64,000 nt of DNA, taken from Sphingobium terrigena (GTDB lineage Bacteria; Pseudomonadota; Alphaproteobacteria; Sphingomonadales; Sphingomonadaceae). Shown here piece by piece: positions 27,488 through 35,813 of this stretch (position 1 is the first letter of the stretch; each line of letters opens with the position of its first letter). The stretch lies in the NCBI RefSeq assembly GCF_003591655.1, contig NZ_QVRA01000005.1:186001-250000 (forward strand). The letters run 5' to 3'. Position numbers and translations under genes: made by a program. The notes beneath the pieces were generated by a model, which worked only from the letters and a program-made list of their open reading frames with translations, was not told where the DNA came from and searched no databases.

Positions 27488-29092
27488 CTACCCCCGCCCC
27501 AGCACCATCGCCGCTGCCTTTTCCGCGATCATCATCACCGGCGCATTGGTGTTGCCCGATGTGATCGTGGGCATCACCGACGCATCGACCACGCGCAGAC
27601 CGTCAATGCCATGCACCCGCAACTGCGCATCCACGACTGCGCGCGCCCCCGTGCCCATCGCGGCGGTGCCGACGGGGTGGAAGATGCTGCTGGCGATTGC
27701 GCCGACGCCTTCCAGTATCGCCGCGTCATCCTGCCGATCCGAGCCGGGGCGAAATTCGCGCGGGGCATAGGGGGCCAGCGCGGCCTGGCCCACGATCGCG
27801 CGCGTCACCCGCACCGCCTCCACCGCGACCTGTTGGTCCTCGGCGGCTGACAGATAATTGGGCCGGATCGCGGGTGGGGCAGTCGGATCTGCTGACCCCA
27901 CCCACACGCTCCCCCGGCTTTGCGGCCGTACATTGCAGACGCTGGCGGTGAAGGCGGGAAAGGGATCGAGCGCACCGCCGAAGGCGGCCAGGCTCAAGGG
28001 CTGGACATGATATTGCAGGTTTGCGGTCTCGAACCGTGGGCTGGATTTGACGAACAGCCCCAACTGGCTCGGCGCCATTGCCATCGGGCCGGACCGGCGG
28101 GCGAGATATTCCATCCCCATCCATGCCTTGCCCAGCAGCGATGACGCCCGCGCATTGAGCGTCACCGCGCCAGTGACTTGCCAGGCACAGCGTATCTGGA
28201 GGTGATCCTGCAAATTCTCGCCCACGCCGGGCAGGTGATGGACGCAATCGATGCCCAGCGCGGCAAGTTTGCTGCCGTCGCCAATGCCAGACCGCTGGAG
28301 GATGGCCGGTGATCCGATCGATCCTGCGCTCAGCAGCACTTCACCCTCCGCCCGCGCCTCGCACGCCTCACCGTCCAGCAGGAAGCGCACGCCGGTTGCG
28401 CGCCGGTCCTTGATGATCAGCCGGTCGATGCTGGCGCCGGTGACGACGCGCAGATTGGGTCGTTTCATTGCCGGGCGCAGGAACGCATCCGCCGCGCTCC
28501 AGCGCCGCCCGCGCTTCTGCGTTACCTCGAAATAGCCCGACCCCAGATTGTCGCCGCCGTTGAAATCATCGCTGTGCGGCACGCCATATTGCCGCGCGGC
28601 TTCGCGAAACTGCTCCAGCAAGTCCCAGCGCAGCCTTTGCCGCTCGACCCGTATCTCGCCGCCTGCGCCATGCGCGTCGCTTGGCCCGCCGAAATGATCC
28701 TGCGCGCGCTTGAAATAGGGCAGCACATCGTCCCAGCCCCAGCCGATATTGCCCGCCTGCCGCCAGCCATCATAGTCGCGCGCCTGACCGCGCATATAGA
28801 TCATGCCGTTGATCGAGGAGGAGCCACCCAGCACCCGGCCACGCGGATAGCCGATCGACCGGCCACCCAGCCCCGCTTCCTCCTGCGTCTTGAGGCACCA
28901 GTCAGTGCGTGGATTGCCGATGCAATAGAGATAGCCGACCGGCACCTTGATCCACAGCCAGTCGTCCTTGCCGCCCGCCTCCAGCAGCAATACGCGGGTT
29001 GACGGGTTGGCGCTCAGCCGGTTGGCCAATACGCACCCCGCGCTGCCCGCGCCCAGGATGATATAGTTATAGGCGCCGAAATTGCGGGGCAT
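27488..29092 (-). CDS. GMC-family FAD-dependent oxidoreductase
   Basis: A 534-residue enzyme from the ATG at 29092, which follows a GGAGAGGGAGAGG ribosome-binding stretch. The FAD-binding motif ILGAGSAGCVLANRL is at the N-terminus, GMC signature 1 lies in GRVLGGSSSINGMIYMRGQ, signature 2 in GSIGSPAILQRSGIG, and the catalytic histidine in HPVGTAAMG near the end. Relatives include choline dehydrogenase and alcohol dehydrogenases such as AlkJ. The substrate cannot be named; the gene lacks betaine-pathway neighbours, so an alcohol dehydrogenase role is more likely than choline oxidation. Confidence 0.9.
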   Translation of the reverse strand: MPRNFGAYNYIILGAGSAGCVLANRLSANPSTRVLLLEAGGKDDWLWIKVPVGYLYCIGNPRTDWCLKTQEEAGLGGRSIGYPRGRVLGGSSSINGMIYMRGQARDYDGWRQAGNIGWGWDDVLPYFKRAQDHFGGPSDAHGAGGEIRVERQRLRWDLLEQFREAARQYGVPHSDDFNGGDNLGSGYFEVTQKRGRRWSAADAFLRPAMKRPNLRVVTGASIDRLIIKDRRATGVRFLLDGEACEARAEGEVLLSAGSIGSPAILQRSGIGDGSKLAALGIDCVHHLPGVGENLQDHLQIRCAWQVTGAVTLNARASSLLGKAWMGMEYLARRSGPMAMAPSQLGLFVKSSPRFETANLQYHVQPLSLAAFGGALDPFPAFTASVCNVRPQSRGSVWVGSADPTAPPAIRPNYLSAAEDQQVAVEAVRVTRAIVGQAALAPYAPREFRPGSDRQDDAAILEGVGAIASSIFHPVGTAAMGTGARAVVDAQLRVHGIDGLRVVDASVMPTITSGNTNAPVMMIAEKAAAMVLGRG

Positions 29093-29168
29093 AGCCTCTC
29101 CCTCTCCGCCCGCGACCATGGCGCGAAAAGGTCGCCCGTCGCAAGCCGGGCGGGCGATATGTCGCCCG

Positions 29169-29354
29169 CTAATCGTGCGGGCGCAGCGACCGGTTGAGGC
29201 TGTCCAGCACTTCGGCGATCGGTTCGGTCACGGTCACGCTGCGCCCTTCGCCAAAGCGGATGCGGGTGCCGTCATTGACCGACGAGACGAAGGTGACTTG
29301 CGACGCGTTGACGGCGGTTTCGGTGCGGTCAGTGCCCACGAACATGACGAGCAT
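29169..29354 (-). CDS. Small protein of 61 residues, faintly FlbD-like
   Basis: A short protein with the pattern N-x-S-Q-V-T-F-V, DGTRIRF, V-T-V-T-E-P-I-A-E-V-L, which recalls the small FlbD-type fold (a strand, an Asn, then I-x-F-x-x-G and V-x-E). A GGAGAGG ribosome-binding site lies upstream, which supports it being a real gene. It sits between ppk2 and the GMC oxidoreductase on the same strand. No flagellar gene is nearby, so a motility role is not suggested; the likeness may only be structural. Confidence 0.6.
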   Translation of the reverse strand: MLVMFVGTDRTETAVNASQVTFVSSVNDGTRIRFGEGRSVTVTEPIAEVLDSLNRSLRPHD

Positions 29355-29433
29355 GGCTTCCTCTCCTTTTTATGGATGCACAGCCTATCGCCATTTGCGC
29401 GCGACGCCAGAGGGATTTGCAGTCAGCGGAAAA

Positions 29434-30216
29434 TCAGGCCGGGCGGTAGCCAAAGGCGTCCTGCGCCAGCTTCACCACCGCCGGGTCAGCGACCGGAAAA
29501 TCCATCGGCACCAGCGCCTCCAGCCGTTCCGCCACATAGGTGAGCGTGGCGATGCGGCCGCCCTTGCGGTGATTATTGTCGATGACATGCCAGGGCGCAT
29601 GTTTCGTGTCGGTCTTTTTGAACATGGCGTGCATCGCGTCCAGATAGTCCGCGCGTTTCGCCCGGTTGCGATAATCGTCCGCGCCGGTTTTCCAGCGCTT
29701 CCACGGCACATCAAGTCGCTCGGCCAGTTGCTTGTCCTGCGTTTCCTGGGTGATGTGGACGAACAGTTTGACGATGTTCATGCCCGCGTCGATCTGCTGC
29801 TTTTCAAACGCATTGATCTCGTCATAGCCGCGCTTCCAGTCGGCCTTGCTGCAAAAGCCCTCGACCCGCTCCACCAGCACCCGGCCATACCAGCTGCGGT
29901 CGAAGATCGCGATATTGCCGCTGGCGGGCAGGCGCGTCCAGAAGCGCCAGAGGAAATGATGGTCGCGCTCCACCTCATTGGGGGCGGCGATGGGATGGAC
30001 CTGATAATAGCGCGGGTCCCAGTCGGCCGACATCCGCTTGATGATGCCGCCCTTGCCCGCTGCGTCCCAGCCTTCCAGCAAGATGACGCTGCGGCGCTTG
30101 TGCAGGATATGCGCGACCTGAATCTTGGCCAGCCGCTGCTGGAGCGCGGCCAGCGTCGCGTCATAATCGCCGTCAAATTTCGGCGCGGATTCATGGGTCG
30201 CAAGGTCGATGGTCAT
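29434..30216 (-). CDS. ppk2: Polyphosphate kinase 2 family protein
   Basis: A 260-residue PPK2 from the ATG at 30216. Walker A is GWDAAGKGG, Walker B is FDRSWYGR, and the lid region has RADYLDAMHAMFKKTDT followed by APWHVIDNN. PPK2 enzymes move phosphate between polyphosphate and nucleotides, usually making ADP, ATP or GTP from polyphosphate. The length is that of a single-domain enzyme. The start lies one base after the stop of the vapC toxin gene (TGATATG), so ppk2 appears to be transcribed and perhaps translated together with the toxin-antitoxin pair, an uncommon setting. Confidence 0.93.
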   Translation of the reverse strand: MTIDLATHESAPKFDGDYDATLAALQQRLAKIQVAHILHKRRSVILLEGWDAAGKGGIIKRMSADWDPRYYQVHPIAAPNEVERDHHFLWRFWTRLPASGNIAIFDRSWYGRVLVERVEGFCSKADWKRGYDEINAFEKQQIDAGMNIVKLFVHITQETQDKQLAERLDVPWKRWKTGADDYRNRAKRADYLDAMHAMFKKTDTKHAPWHVIDNNHRKGGRIATLTYVAERLEALVPMDFPVADPAVVKLAQDAFGYRPA

Positions 30217-30217
30217 A

Positions 30218-30601
30218 TCAGCTGATTCCAATGCAGGGGACGCCGTAAGCCGTCATTTGCCGGTCGTTCGTCATCAGCGTGGCTCCTTCGGCCTGGGCCT
30301 GCGCCAGAATGAGGTGGTCAAAAGGGTCGCCATGGTGAAAGTCCAACATTTCGACCGCAGCGACATGCGCTGACGTGACGGCCAGCAAATCCACATTCTG
30401 TTCGCGCAAGACATCGGCAAAAGCAGAGCCAGGCAGATGCATCTTGCCAACCCGCCATTTGATGGTGATTTCCCAAAGGGACACTACGGACGCTAGGACC
30501 ACATTTTGCGGGTTGGACAAGCGAAAACGCGCCTTTTGGCCCAAACGCGGACTATCCTCCAGCCACCAGATCAATATATGGGTATCAATAAGGAGCTTCA
30601 T
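30218..30601 (-). CDS. vapC: PIN-domain ribonuclease toxin, VapC family
   Basis: A 127-residue PIN-domain protein. The four acidic residues expected in the metal site are present: Asp6 in LLIDTHI, Glu44 in SLWEITIK, Asp95 in DPFDHLI and Asp113 in MTNDRQM. VapC toxins cut specific RNAs, often initiator or other tRNAs or the sarcin-ricin loop, when the antitoxin is lost. The start overlaps the antitoxin stop by four bases (ATGA). The subgroup with SLWEITIK and DPFDH is common in cyanobacteria and proteobacteria. Confidence 0.93.
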   Translation of the reverse strand: MKLLIDTHILIWWLEDSPRLGQKARFRLSNPQNVVLASVVSLWEITIKWRVGKMHLPGSAFADVLREQNVDLLAVTSAHVAAVEMLDFHHGDPFDHLILAQAQAEGATLMTNDRQMTAYGVPCIGIS

Positions 30602-30969
30602 TTATACCAGTTTTTTGCGGCGTCCGTATCTTCGCCATATATGGCGTCCAAAAATCCTTCAGGCCATTCGTCCCAATCGTCCGCCATCTGGATCTTGCCC
30701 CGCAAGGCACCCGGCTGGCGCGGCTTGCCGTCCCGCGTATAGACCCATTTGCCATCGACCAGCCATGGCGGGCCGTCCGGCTGAACGACCTGCGCTGGCG
30801 GCGCCATATATGCCATCGGCATGTCCCGCACCTCCTGCGTTTCGCCTGCGTCGTTCAGGCTGGTCAGATAATCCTTCACCAGCGCCGATAGCGACGTGCC
30901 GAGTTCCGCCGCACGGATACGCGCCTTGCGGTGGGTTTCGTCATCCAGAGCGATGGTGACATTCTTCAT
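30598..30969 (-). CDS. vapB: Antitoxin of VapB type (ribbon-helix-helix with extended tail)
   Basis: A 123-residue protein. Residues 1-40 form a ribbon-helix-helix domain (MKNVTIALDDETHRKARIRA, then GTSLSALVKDYL) that should bind the operator. The C-terminal third has PGALRGKIQMADDWDEWPEGF, a segment typical of antitoxins paired with PIN toxins, which would wrap the toxin. A proline-rich linker joins the parts. The combination of an RHH head with this tail is less usual than AbrB or Phd heads. The gene precedes vapC and overlaps it. Confidence 0.88.
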   Translation of the reverse strand: MKNVTIALDDETHRKARIRAAELGTSLSALVKDYLTSLNDAGETQEVRDMPMAYMAPPAQVVQPDGPPWLVDGKWVYTRDGKPRQPGALRGKIQMADDWDEWPEGFLDAIYGEDTDAAKNWYK

Positions 30970-31005
30970 GCCCCACGCAGTATCACAGTTTCACAGTAGC
31001 CGCAA

Positions 31006-32790
31006 TCACCCCTTGGCCTGCGGCTCCACCACCCGGACATGCAGTTCGCGCAGCTGCTTGAACTCGGCGGCGCTGGGCGCGCCCATCAGCAGGTCCTCCG
31101 CCTTCTGGTTCATCGGGAACAGCGTGATTTCGCGCAGATTCTGCGCGCCGCACAGCAGCATCACGATGCGATCGACGCCTGCGGCCATCCCACCATGAGG
31201 CGGTGCGCCATACTGGAACGCGCGATAGAGGCCGCCGAAGCGATCCTCGACATCCTGTTGGGACAGGCCGACCAGCTCGAACGCCTTGACCATCAGTTCG
31301 GGCGACTGGTTGCGGATCGATCCCGACGCGATTTCGAACCCGTTGCAGACCATGTCATATTGGAACGCGTTGATGGTCAGCGGGTCCTGGTTGTTCAGCG
31401 CATCCAGCCCACCCTGCGGCATCGAGAAGGGGTTGTGCGCGAAATCGACCGACTTTGTGTCCTCATCATATTCGTAGAAGGGGAAGTCGACGATCCAGCA
31501 CAGGTCGAACCGGTCCTTGTCGATGAGGTCGAGCGTTTCGGCCACGCGGGTGCGGGCGAGGCCTGCCAGCTTGGCGGCCTGCGCTTCCTTGCCAGCGGCG
31601 AAGAATACGCCGTCATTGGCACCAAGACCCAGCGCCGCGACCAGCTTGGCGGTCGCTTCCTCGCCATGATTCTTGGCGATCGGGCCGCCGGGAACGCCAT
31701 CCTTGATGTTGATATAGCCAAGGCCCGAATAGCCCTCGCCCCGCGCCCAATTGTTCATTTCATCAAAGAATTTGCGGCTGCCAGCGCCAGCGCCCGGTGC
31801 GGGAATCGCGCGAATCACGCTGCCGCTCTCGACCAGCGAGGCAAAGATGCCGAAGCCCGACCCCACAAAATGATCGGTCACGTCCTGAATGATGATCGGG
31901 TTGCGCAGGTCCGGCTTGTCGCTGCCATATTTGAGCAACGCCTCGGCGTGCGGGATGCGCGGGAAGCTGCCTGCCGGGGTCACCGGCTTGCCGTCGGCAA
32001 ATTGCTCGAACACCTGGGCGATCACCGGCTCCATCGTGTCCCACACTTCTTCCTGGGTGACGAAGCTCATTTCCAGATCGAGCTGGTAGAATTCACCCGG
32101 CAGCCGATCGGCGCGCGGGTCCTCGTCGCGGAAGCAGGGCGCGATCTGGAAATAGCGGTCGAAACCCGCGACCATCAGCAACTGCTTATATTGCTGCGGC
32201 GCCTGCGGCAGGGCGTAGAATTTGCCCGCATGGATACGGCTGGGCACCAGAAAGTCGCGCGCGCCTTCCGGGCTGGACGCGGTCAGGATCGGCGTCGAAT
32301 ATTCGGTGAAGCCAGCCCCTTCCATGCGGCGGCGCATGTCCGAAATGATTTTCGTGCGCTTGACGATATTGGCGTGCAGCGTCTCGCGCCGCAGGTCGAG
32401 GAAGCGGTAACGCAGGCGGATATCTTCGGGATAGTCCTGCTCGCCTGCCACCGGCAGCGGCAGTTCCGCCGCCGTGGACAGCACGGTCACCGCGTCGGCG
32501 ACGACCTCGATCGTCCCGGTTTCCATCTTGGGATTGGTCGCTTCGGGACCGCGCGCCACGACCGCGCCGTCGATCGTCACCACTGATTCGAGCCGCAGCC
32601 CCTCCAGCACGGCCAGCGCGTCGCTGTCCGCCTTCGCCACCACCTGGGTAATGCCATAATGGTCGCGCAGATCGACGAACAGCACCCCGCCATGATCGCG
32701 CTTGCGATGCACCCAGCCGGACAGGCGCACGGCCGTGCCGACATCGGCTTCACGAAGGGCGCCGCAGGTGTGGGTGCGATAGGCGTGCAT
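31006..32790 (-). CDS. aspS: Aspartyl-tRNA synthetase
   Basis: A 594-residue bacterial-type class II synthetase. The N-terminal OB fold includes [20 protein letters not shown]. Motif 1 is in [20 protein letters not shown], motif 2 in [17 protein letters not shown] and motif 3 in [16 protein letters not shown]. The GAD insertion domain typical of bacterial AspRS lies between. It charges tRNA-Asp with aspartate. It lies 36 bases downstream of nothing else on its strand, with vapB following after 36 bases; the genes are probably separate units. Divergent from rnd. Confidence 0.98.
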   Translation of the reverse strand: MHAYRTHTCGALREADVGTAVRLSGWVHRKRDHGGVLFVDLRDHYGITQVVAKADSDALAVLEGLRLESVVTIDGAVVARGPEATNPKMETGTIEVVADAVTVLSTAAELPLPVAGEQDYPEDIRLRYRFLDLRRETLHANIVKRTKIISDMRRRMEGAGFTEYSTPILTASSPEGARDFLVPSRIHAGKFYALPQAPQQYKQLLMVAGFDRYFQIAPCFRDEDPRADRLPGEFYQLDLEMSFVTQEEVWDTMEPVIAQVFEQFADGKPVTPAGSFPRIPHAEALLKYGSDKPDLRNPIIIQDVTDHFVGSGFGIFASLVESGSVIRAIPAPGAGAGSRKFFDEMNNWARGEGYSGLGYINIKDGVPGGPIAKNHGEEATAKLVAALGLGANDGVFFAAGKEAQAAKLAGLARTRVAETLDLIDKDRFDLCWIVDFPFYEYDEDTKSVDFAHNPFSMPQGGLDALNNQDPLTINAFQYDMVCNGFEIASGSIRNQSPELMVKAFELVGLSQQDVEDRFGGLYRAFQYGAPPHGGMAAGVDRIVMLLCGAQNLREITLFPMNQKAEDLLMGAPSAAEFKQLRELHVRVVEPQAKG

Positions 32791-32915
32791 GGCGTTTTGG
32801 TCTTTCAGCTTCGTTTTACGGAAATGACAAAGCCCTGACGGCAGGCTATGGGCATAAGGTCACTACGACCAGCCCGCCAGGGAGCGGGCCTGCCCATAAT
32901 AAGATCGATGACCAT

Positions 32916-34082
32916 ATGCAAATCCATCCGCTGATTACCGACAGCAAGACACTTTCCGATTTTTGCGCCCGCATCGCCAAATCCCCCTATGTCGCCATCG
33001 ACACGGAATTCATGCGGGAAAACAGCTATTGGCCCGAACTCTGCCTGATCCAGGTGGCCGACGCCCATGAAGCCGCCGCCATCGACCCCAAGGCACAGGG
33101 AATAGATCTGAAGCCGCTACTCGACCTGATGGTCGATAATGAGGATGTGCTGAAAATCTTTCATGCCGGCGGGCAGGACATTGAGATTGTCCACAACCTG
33201 ACCGGCAAGACCCCGCATCCGATGTTCGATACGCAGATTGCAGCGATGGCATTGGGGCTGGGCGAACAGATTGGCTATGGCAATCTGGTCGAGGCATGGC
33301 TGGGCGTGCAGCTGGACAAGGGCGCGCGCTTTACCGACTGGGCGCGCCGTCCGCTCGACAAGCGCCAGATCGACTATGCGATCGGCGACGTCACCTACCT
33401 TATCCAGATTTTCCCCAAGATGCTGGAAGAATTGCGCAAGACCGGGCGCGGCGACTGGCTGGACCAGGAAATGGAGCGGATCAGCGATCCGAGCCATTAT
33501 GAGACGCTGCCCGAAGATGCGTGGAAGCGCGTCCGCATCGCCAGCAAGAAGGCCGATGTGCTGGGTCGCCTGAAAGCGCTGGCGGCGTGGCGCGAGATTG
33601 AGGCGCAGGAGAAAAATCTGCCGCGCGGCCGCATCGTCAAGGATGAGACGCTGGCCGACATTGCCAGCCACCCGCCGCGCACGCAGGAGGATCTGGGCAA
33701 GGTGCGCGGCCTGTCCGCAACCTGGCGCACCAATGACATCGGCGCCCGGCTGATGGCGGCGCTCGGCAAGCAGCAGCCGCTCGGCAAGGATGAAATGCCC
33801 GACCGCGAGCCGCGCCGTCCGGGGCTGGGCAAGGATGGCGCGCTGGTCGCGGACCTGCTCAAGCTGCTGCTCAAGATCCGGTCGCGCGACATCAATGTCG
33901 CATCGCGTTTGCTGGCGCGGAGCGATGACATCGAAGCGCTGGCGGCGGGGGTGCGGAGCGACCTCTCGATCCTGGAAGGCTGGCGTTACGAACAATATGG
34001 CCGTGATGCGGTCGATCTGGTTGAGGGGCGACTTGCCTTCGCGGTCAAGGGCGGGCGGCTGAAGATGACGCGGACGGAGTAA
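32916..34082 (+). CDS. rnd: Ribonuclease D
   Basis: A 388-residue DEDDy exonuclease. ExoI is VAIDTEFMRENSYWPELCLI (Asp and Glu), ExoII is FHAGGQDIEIVHN, and ExoIII is IDYAIGDVTYL (Tyr and Asp). HRDC-type helical domains follow (ALAAWREIEAQEKNLPRGRI and the second at the C-terminus). RNase D trims the 3' ends of tRNA precursors and other small RNAs. It is divergent from aspS with 125 bases between, and is followed by a family A repeat. Confidence 0.96.
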   Translation: MQIHPLITDSKTLSDFCARIAKSPYVAIDTEFMRENSYWPELCLIQVADAHEAAAIDPKAQGIDLKPLLDLMVDNEDVLKIFHAGGQDIEIVHNLTGKTPHPMFDTQIAAMALGLGEQIGYGNLVEAWLGVQLDKGARFTDWARRPLDKRQIDYAIGDVTYLIQIFPKMLEELRKTGRGDWLDQEMERISDPSHYETLPEDAWKRVRIASKKADVLGRLKALAAWREIEAQEKNLPRGRIVKDETLADIASHPPRTQEDLGKVRGLSATWRTNDIGARLMAALGKQQPLGKDEMPDREPRRPGLGKDGALVADLLKLLLKIRSRDINVASRLLARSDDIEALAAGVRSDLSILEGWRYEQYGRDAVDLVEGRLAFAVKGGRLKMTRTE

Positions 34083-34089
34083 ACAAAAC

Positions 34090-34206
34090 CCGTTCGTCCT
34101 GAGTAGCCATTGAGCGAAGTCGAAATGGCGTATCGAAGGATGCGTATGCGCGCCATGCTTCGATACGGGCCTTCGGCTTCGCTCAGTCCCTACTCAGCAC
34201 GAACGG
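34090..34206. repeat. Palindromic intergenic repeat, family A (copy 4, long)
   Basis: A 117-base version that begins CCCGTTCGTCCTGAGTAGCC and ends CTCAGCACGAACGGTG, with inner units GAGCGAAGTCGAA and CTTCGATACG/CGTATCGAAG. It would fold into a long branched hairpin. It lies between rnd and the I78-type lipoprotein gene. Confidence 0.8.
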
Positions 34207-34229
34207 TGTTTGGATAAGGCAACCTATCT

Positions 34230-34559
34230 ATGCGACAGTTCCCAGCCATGTTTCTCGGATCAGCTTTACTTCTGTCGGCATGTCAGACCGCCGATATCGA
34301 ACGTCGCGCAGAAGCACCCGCTATGCCCGGAAATTGCGACCCGAACGGCCTCGTGCATTTTGTTGGAGACGTTGCAGTCGAACGCTTCATCGGGCAAAAG
34401 GCGAGCGCGGAAAGCGGCGCGGCGCTGCTGGCCGCATCGGGTGCCAGGACGCTGCGCTGGGGCGGCCCCGGCATGGCGATGACGATGGACTTCCGCCCCG
34501 ACCGGCTGACCGTCAGCTATGACGAGGCGATGCTGATCACATCCGCGCGCTGCGGATAA
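34230..34559 (+). CDS. Putative lipoprotein of the I78 peptidase-inhibitor family
   Basis: A 109-residue protein. The N-terminus is a lipoprotein signal with the lipobox LLSAC (Cys18). The rest has the I78 pattern: a Cys-Asp-Pro opening (GNCDPNGL), a helix near FIGQKASAESGAALL, SGARTLRWGGPGMAMTMDF, RPDRLTVSYDEAML and a closing SARCG. The two cysteines in the mature part probably form a disulfide. I78 proteins resemble the potato-inhibitor fold and some inhibit proteases. The target is unknown. It would sit in the cell envelope. Confidence 0.82.
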   Translation: MRQFPAMFLGSALLLSACQTADIERRAEAPAMPGNCDPNGLVHFVGDVAVERFIGQKASAESGAALLAASGARTLRWGGPGMAMTMDFRPDRLTVSYDEAMLITSARCG

Positions 34560-34567
34560 GCCCACCC

Positions 34568-34633
34568 GTGTTCCCGCGCAGGCGGGAACCCAGTCCCACG
34601 CGCCGAACTGGGCTACCGCCTGCGCGGGAGCAC
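34568..34633. repeat. Palindromic intergenic repeat, family C (paired copy)
   Basis: Two inverted units, GTGTTCCCGCGCAGGCGGG and CCGCCTGCGCGGGAGCAC, form a hairpin of about 66 bases; the first also contains the small palindrome TTCCCGC-N4-GCGGGAA. It lies between the lipoprotein and the NTF2-like gene. Confidence 0.85.
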
Positions 34634-34659
34634 AAAGCGATGACATCGAAAGCCCCGCC

Positions 34660-35049
34660 ATGACCGCGACCGCCGACCTCGCCATCCGCATGGCCCGCGC
34701 GACCTTCAACCGCGCACTGGCCGACGCGAACCTCAGCGCGATCGGTCCGCTGCTCGCCCCCGATGCCGTGCTGGTCGCCGGCACCGACAGCGCGCTCATC
34801 ACCGGGCGCAAGGCCCAACTCCTCGCCTGGAAACGCGAATTCGCGGCCAAGGAGCGCCTCATCTACACCCGCACGCCCGACACGATCCTTGTGTCGCCGG
34901 TAGAACCCATCGCCATGGAACAGGGCCACTGGCAGGGCGTGGCGAGCGGCAGCGGTGCAACGCTGGCGTCCGGCACCTACAGCGCGAAATGGCGCGAGAT
35001 CAGCGGCGCATGGATGATCGAGGCGGAGATTTTCCTGACGCTGGCGTGA
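34660..35049 (+). CDS. NTF2-like protein (DUF4440/SnoaL-like)
   Basis: A 129-residue protein with the NTF2-like fold pattern. An N-terminal helix (ADLAIRMARATFNRALADAN) is followed by LLAPDAVLVAGTDSALITGR, and later beta strands include GHWQGVASGSGATLASGTYSAKWREISGAWMIEAEIFL in two parts. Members of this group are small enzymes or binding proteins with varied or unknown substrates. No signal peptide is seen. The context (small accessory genes and repeats) does not suggest a function. Confidence 0.75.
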   Translation: MTATADLAIRMARATFNRALADANLSAIGPLLAPDAVLVAGTDSALITGRKAQLLAWKREFAAKERLIYTRTPDTILVSPVEPIAMEQGHWQGVASGSGATLASGTYSAKWREISGAWMIEAEIFLTLA

Positions 35050-35098
35050 TGAAACAGGGCACACAAGTTGCCGCTTAGAGCGTGATGACTTTATCTTG

Positions 35099-35169
35099 AT
35101 CCGTTCGTTTCGAGCGAAGTCGAGAAACGTGGCGAGCAGGTTTCTCGACTTCGCTCGAAACGAACGGAT
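35099..35169. repeat. Palindromic intergenic repeat, family A (copy 5)
   Basis: Perfect 30-base arms (starting ATCCGTTCGTTTCGAGCGAA) around an 11-base loop. Apart from one base pair in the arm it repeats copy 1 at 18001-18069. It occupies the 324-base gap 35050-35373, which also holds a family C unit and otherwise no gene that I can see. Confidence 0.9.
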
Positions 35170-35232
35170 GTTGGGATTTCGACCTCAAGTCATCAGATTC
35201 TAAAGCGCCGCCACGCACTCAACCCACCCCGT

Positions 35233-35256
35233 CATTCCCGCGCAGGCGGGAACCCA
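35233..35256. repeat. Intergenic repeat, family C (single unit)
   Basis: The unit ATTCCCGCGCAGGCGGGAAC followed by CCA, nearly the same as the first half of the paired copy at 34568-34633, with the internal palindrome TTCCCGC-N4-GCGGGAA. It stands alone, about 140 bases before the SUKH-like gene. Confidence 0.8.
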
Positions 35257-35373
35257 TGCCTCGCCATACGACTCGATTGCGGGATGCAAAATGGGTGGGA
35301 AGGCGACTGTCCGGTTTAGGTTGCGCATGATCGGCATGCAGACAATTATGCGAGGTCATAAAGGGGGGCTGCG

Positions 35374-35784
35374 ATGCTTGAAGGGCGAGATTGGTATGCT
35401 GTGAGTGGAGCGACAGCAGAGGCCTTGACACAGCTACGAATGGTCGCTCCGGAAAGCCTGCCGGCACGGTATCTCAATCTGCTTGCCTTTAGCGATGGCG
35501 GAGAGGGGCCTTTGGCAGTTCAGCCTTACAACCTCTGCTTGGACTCAGCGATGACCGTAGCGGAGACAATCAACAGCGAGAATAACGGCCAAGCTGATCT
35601 GCAAGGCTTCCTCATCTTCGGTAGCAATGGCGGCGGAGAATATCTGGCGTTCGACACCCGTGAGGAAGCGCCTTGGCCTGTCGTTGTTATCGATATGGTA
35701 GCGGGCGGGAATAGCGCCTCGGTTATTGCACCTGACTTTGATGCATTTTATGACCGGATAGGGTTCGAGGCAGAGGTGGCTTAA
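35374..35784 (+). CDS. SMI1/KNR4 (SUKH) family protein
   Basis: A 136-residue protein with SUKH features: an early LPARYLNLLAFSDGGEGPL, the middle strand pair DLQGFLIFGSNGGGEYLAFD and a late APDFDAFYDRIGF. In bacteria many SUKH proteins are immunity proteins that neutralise polymorphic or contact-dependent toxins. No toxin gene is next to it, so it would be an orphan immunity gene or have another role. The base composition is somewhat less GC-rich than its housekeeping neighbours, and palindromic repeats lie upstream, which fits an acquired islet. Confidence 0.78.
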   Translation: MLEGRDWYAVSGATAEALTQLRMVAPESLPARYLNLLAFSDGGEGPLAVQPYNLCLDSAMTVAETINSENNGQADLQGFLIFGSNGGGEYLAFDTREEAPWPVVVIDMVAGGNSASVIAPDFDAFYDRIGFEAEVA

Positions 35785-35813
35785 ACGTCCACTTTTGGTC
35801 GACACCTGCGGAG

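Noticed and set aside
31039..32586. 515-codon open frame on the plus strand
   Set aside because: It is antisense to aspS and shows no family motif.
17998..35169. Repeats considered as a CRISPR array
   Set aside because: The copies are kilobases apart, self-complementary and without regular spacers.
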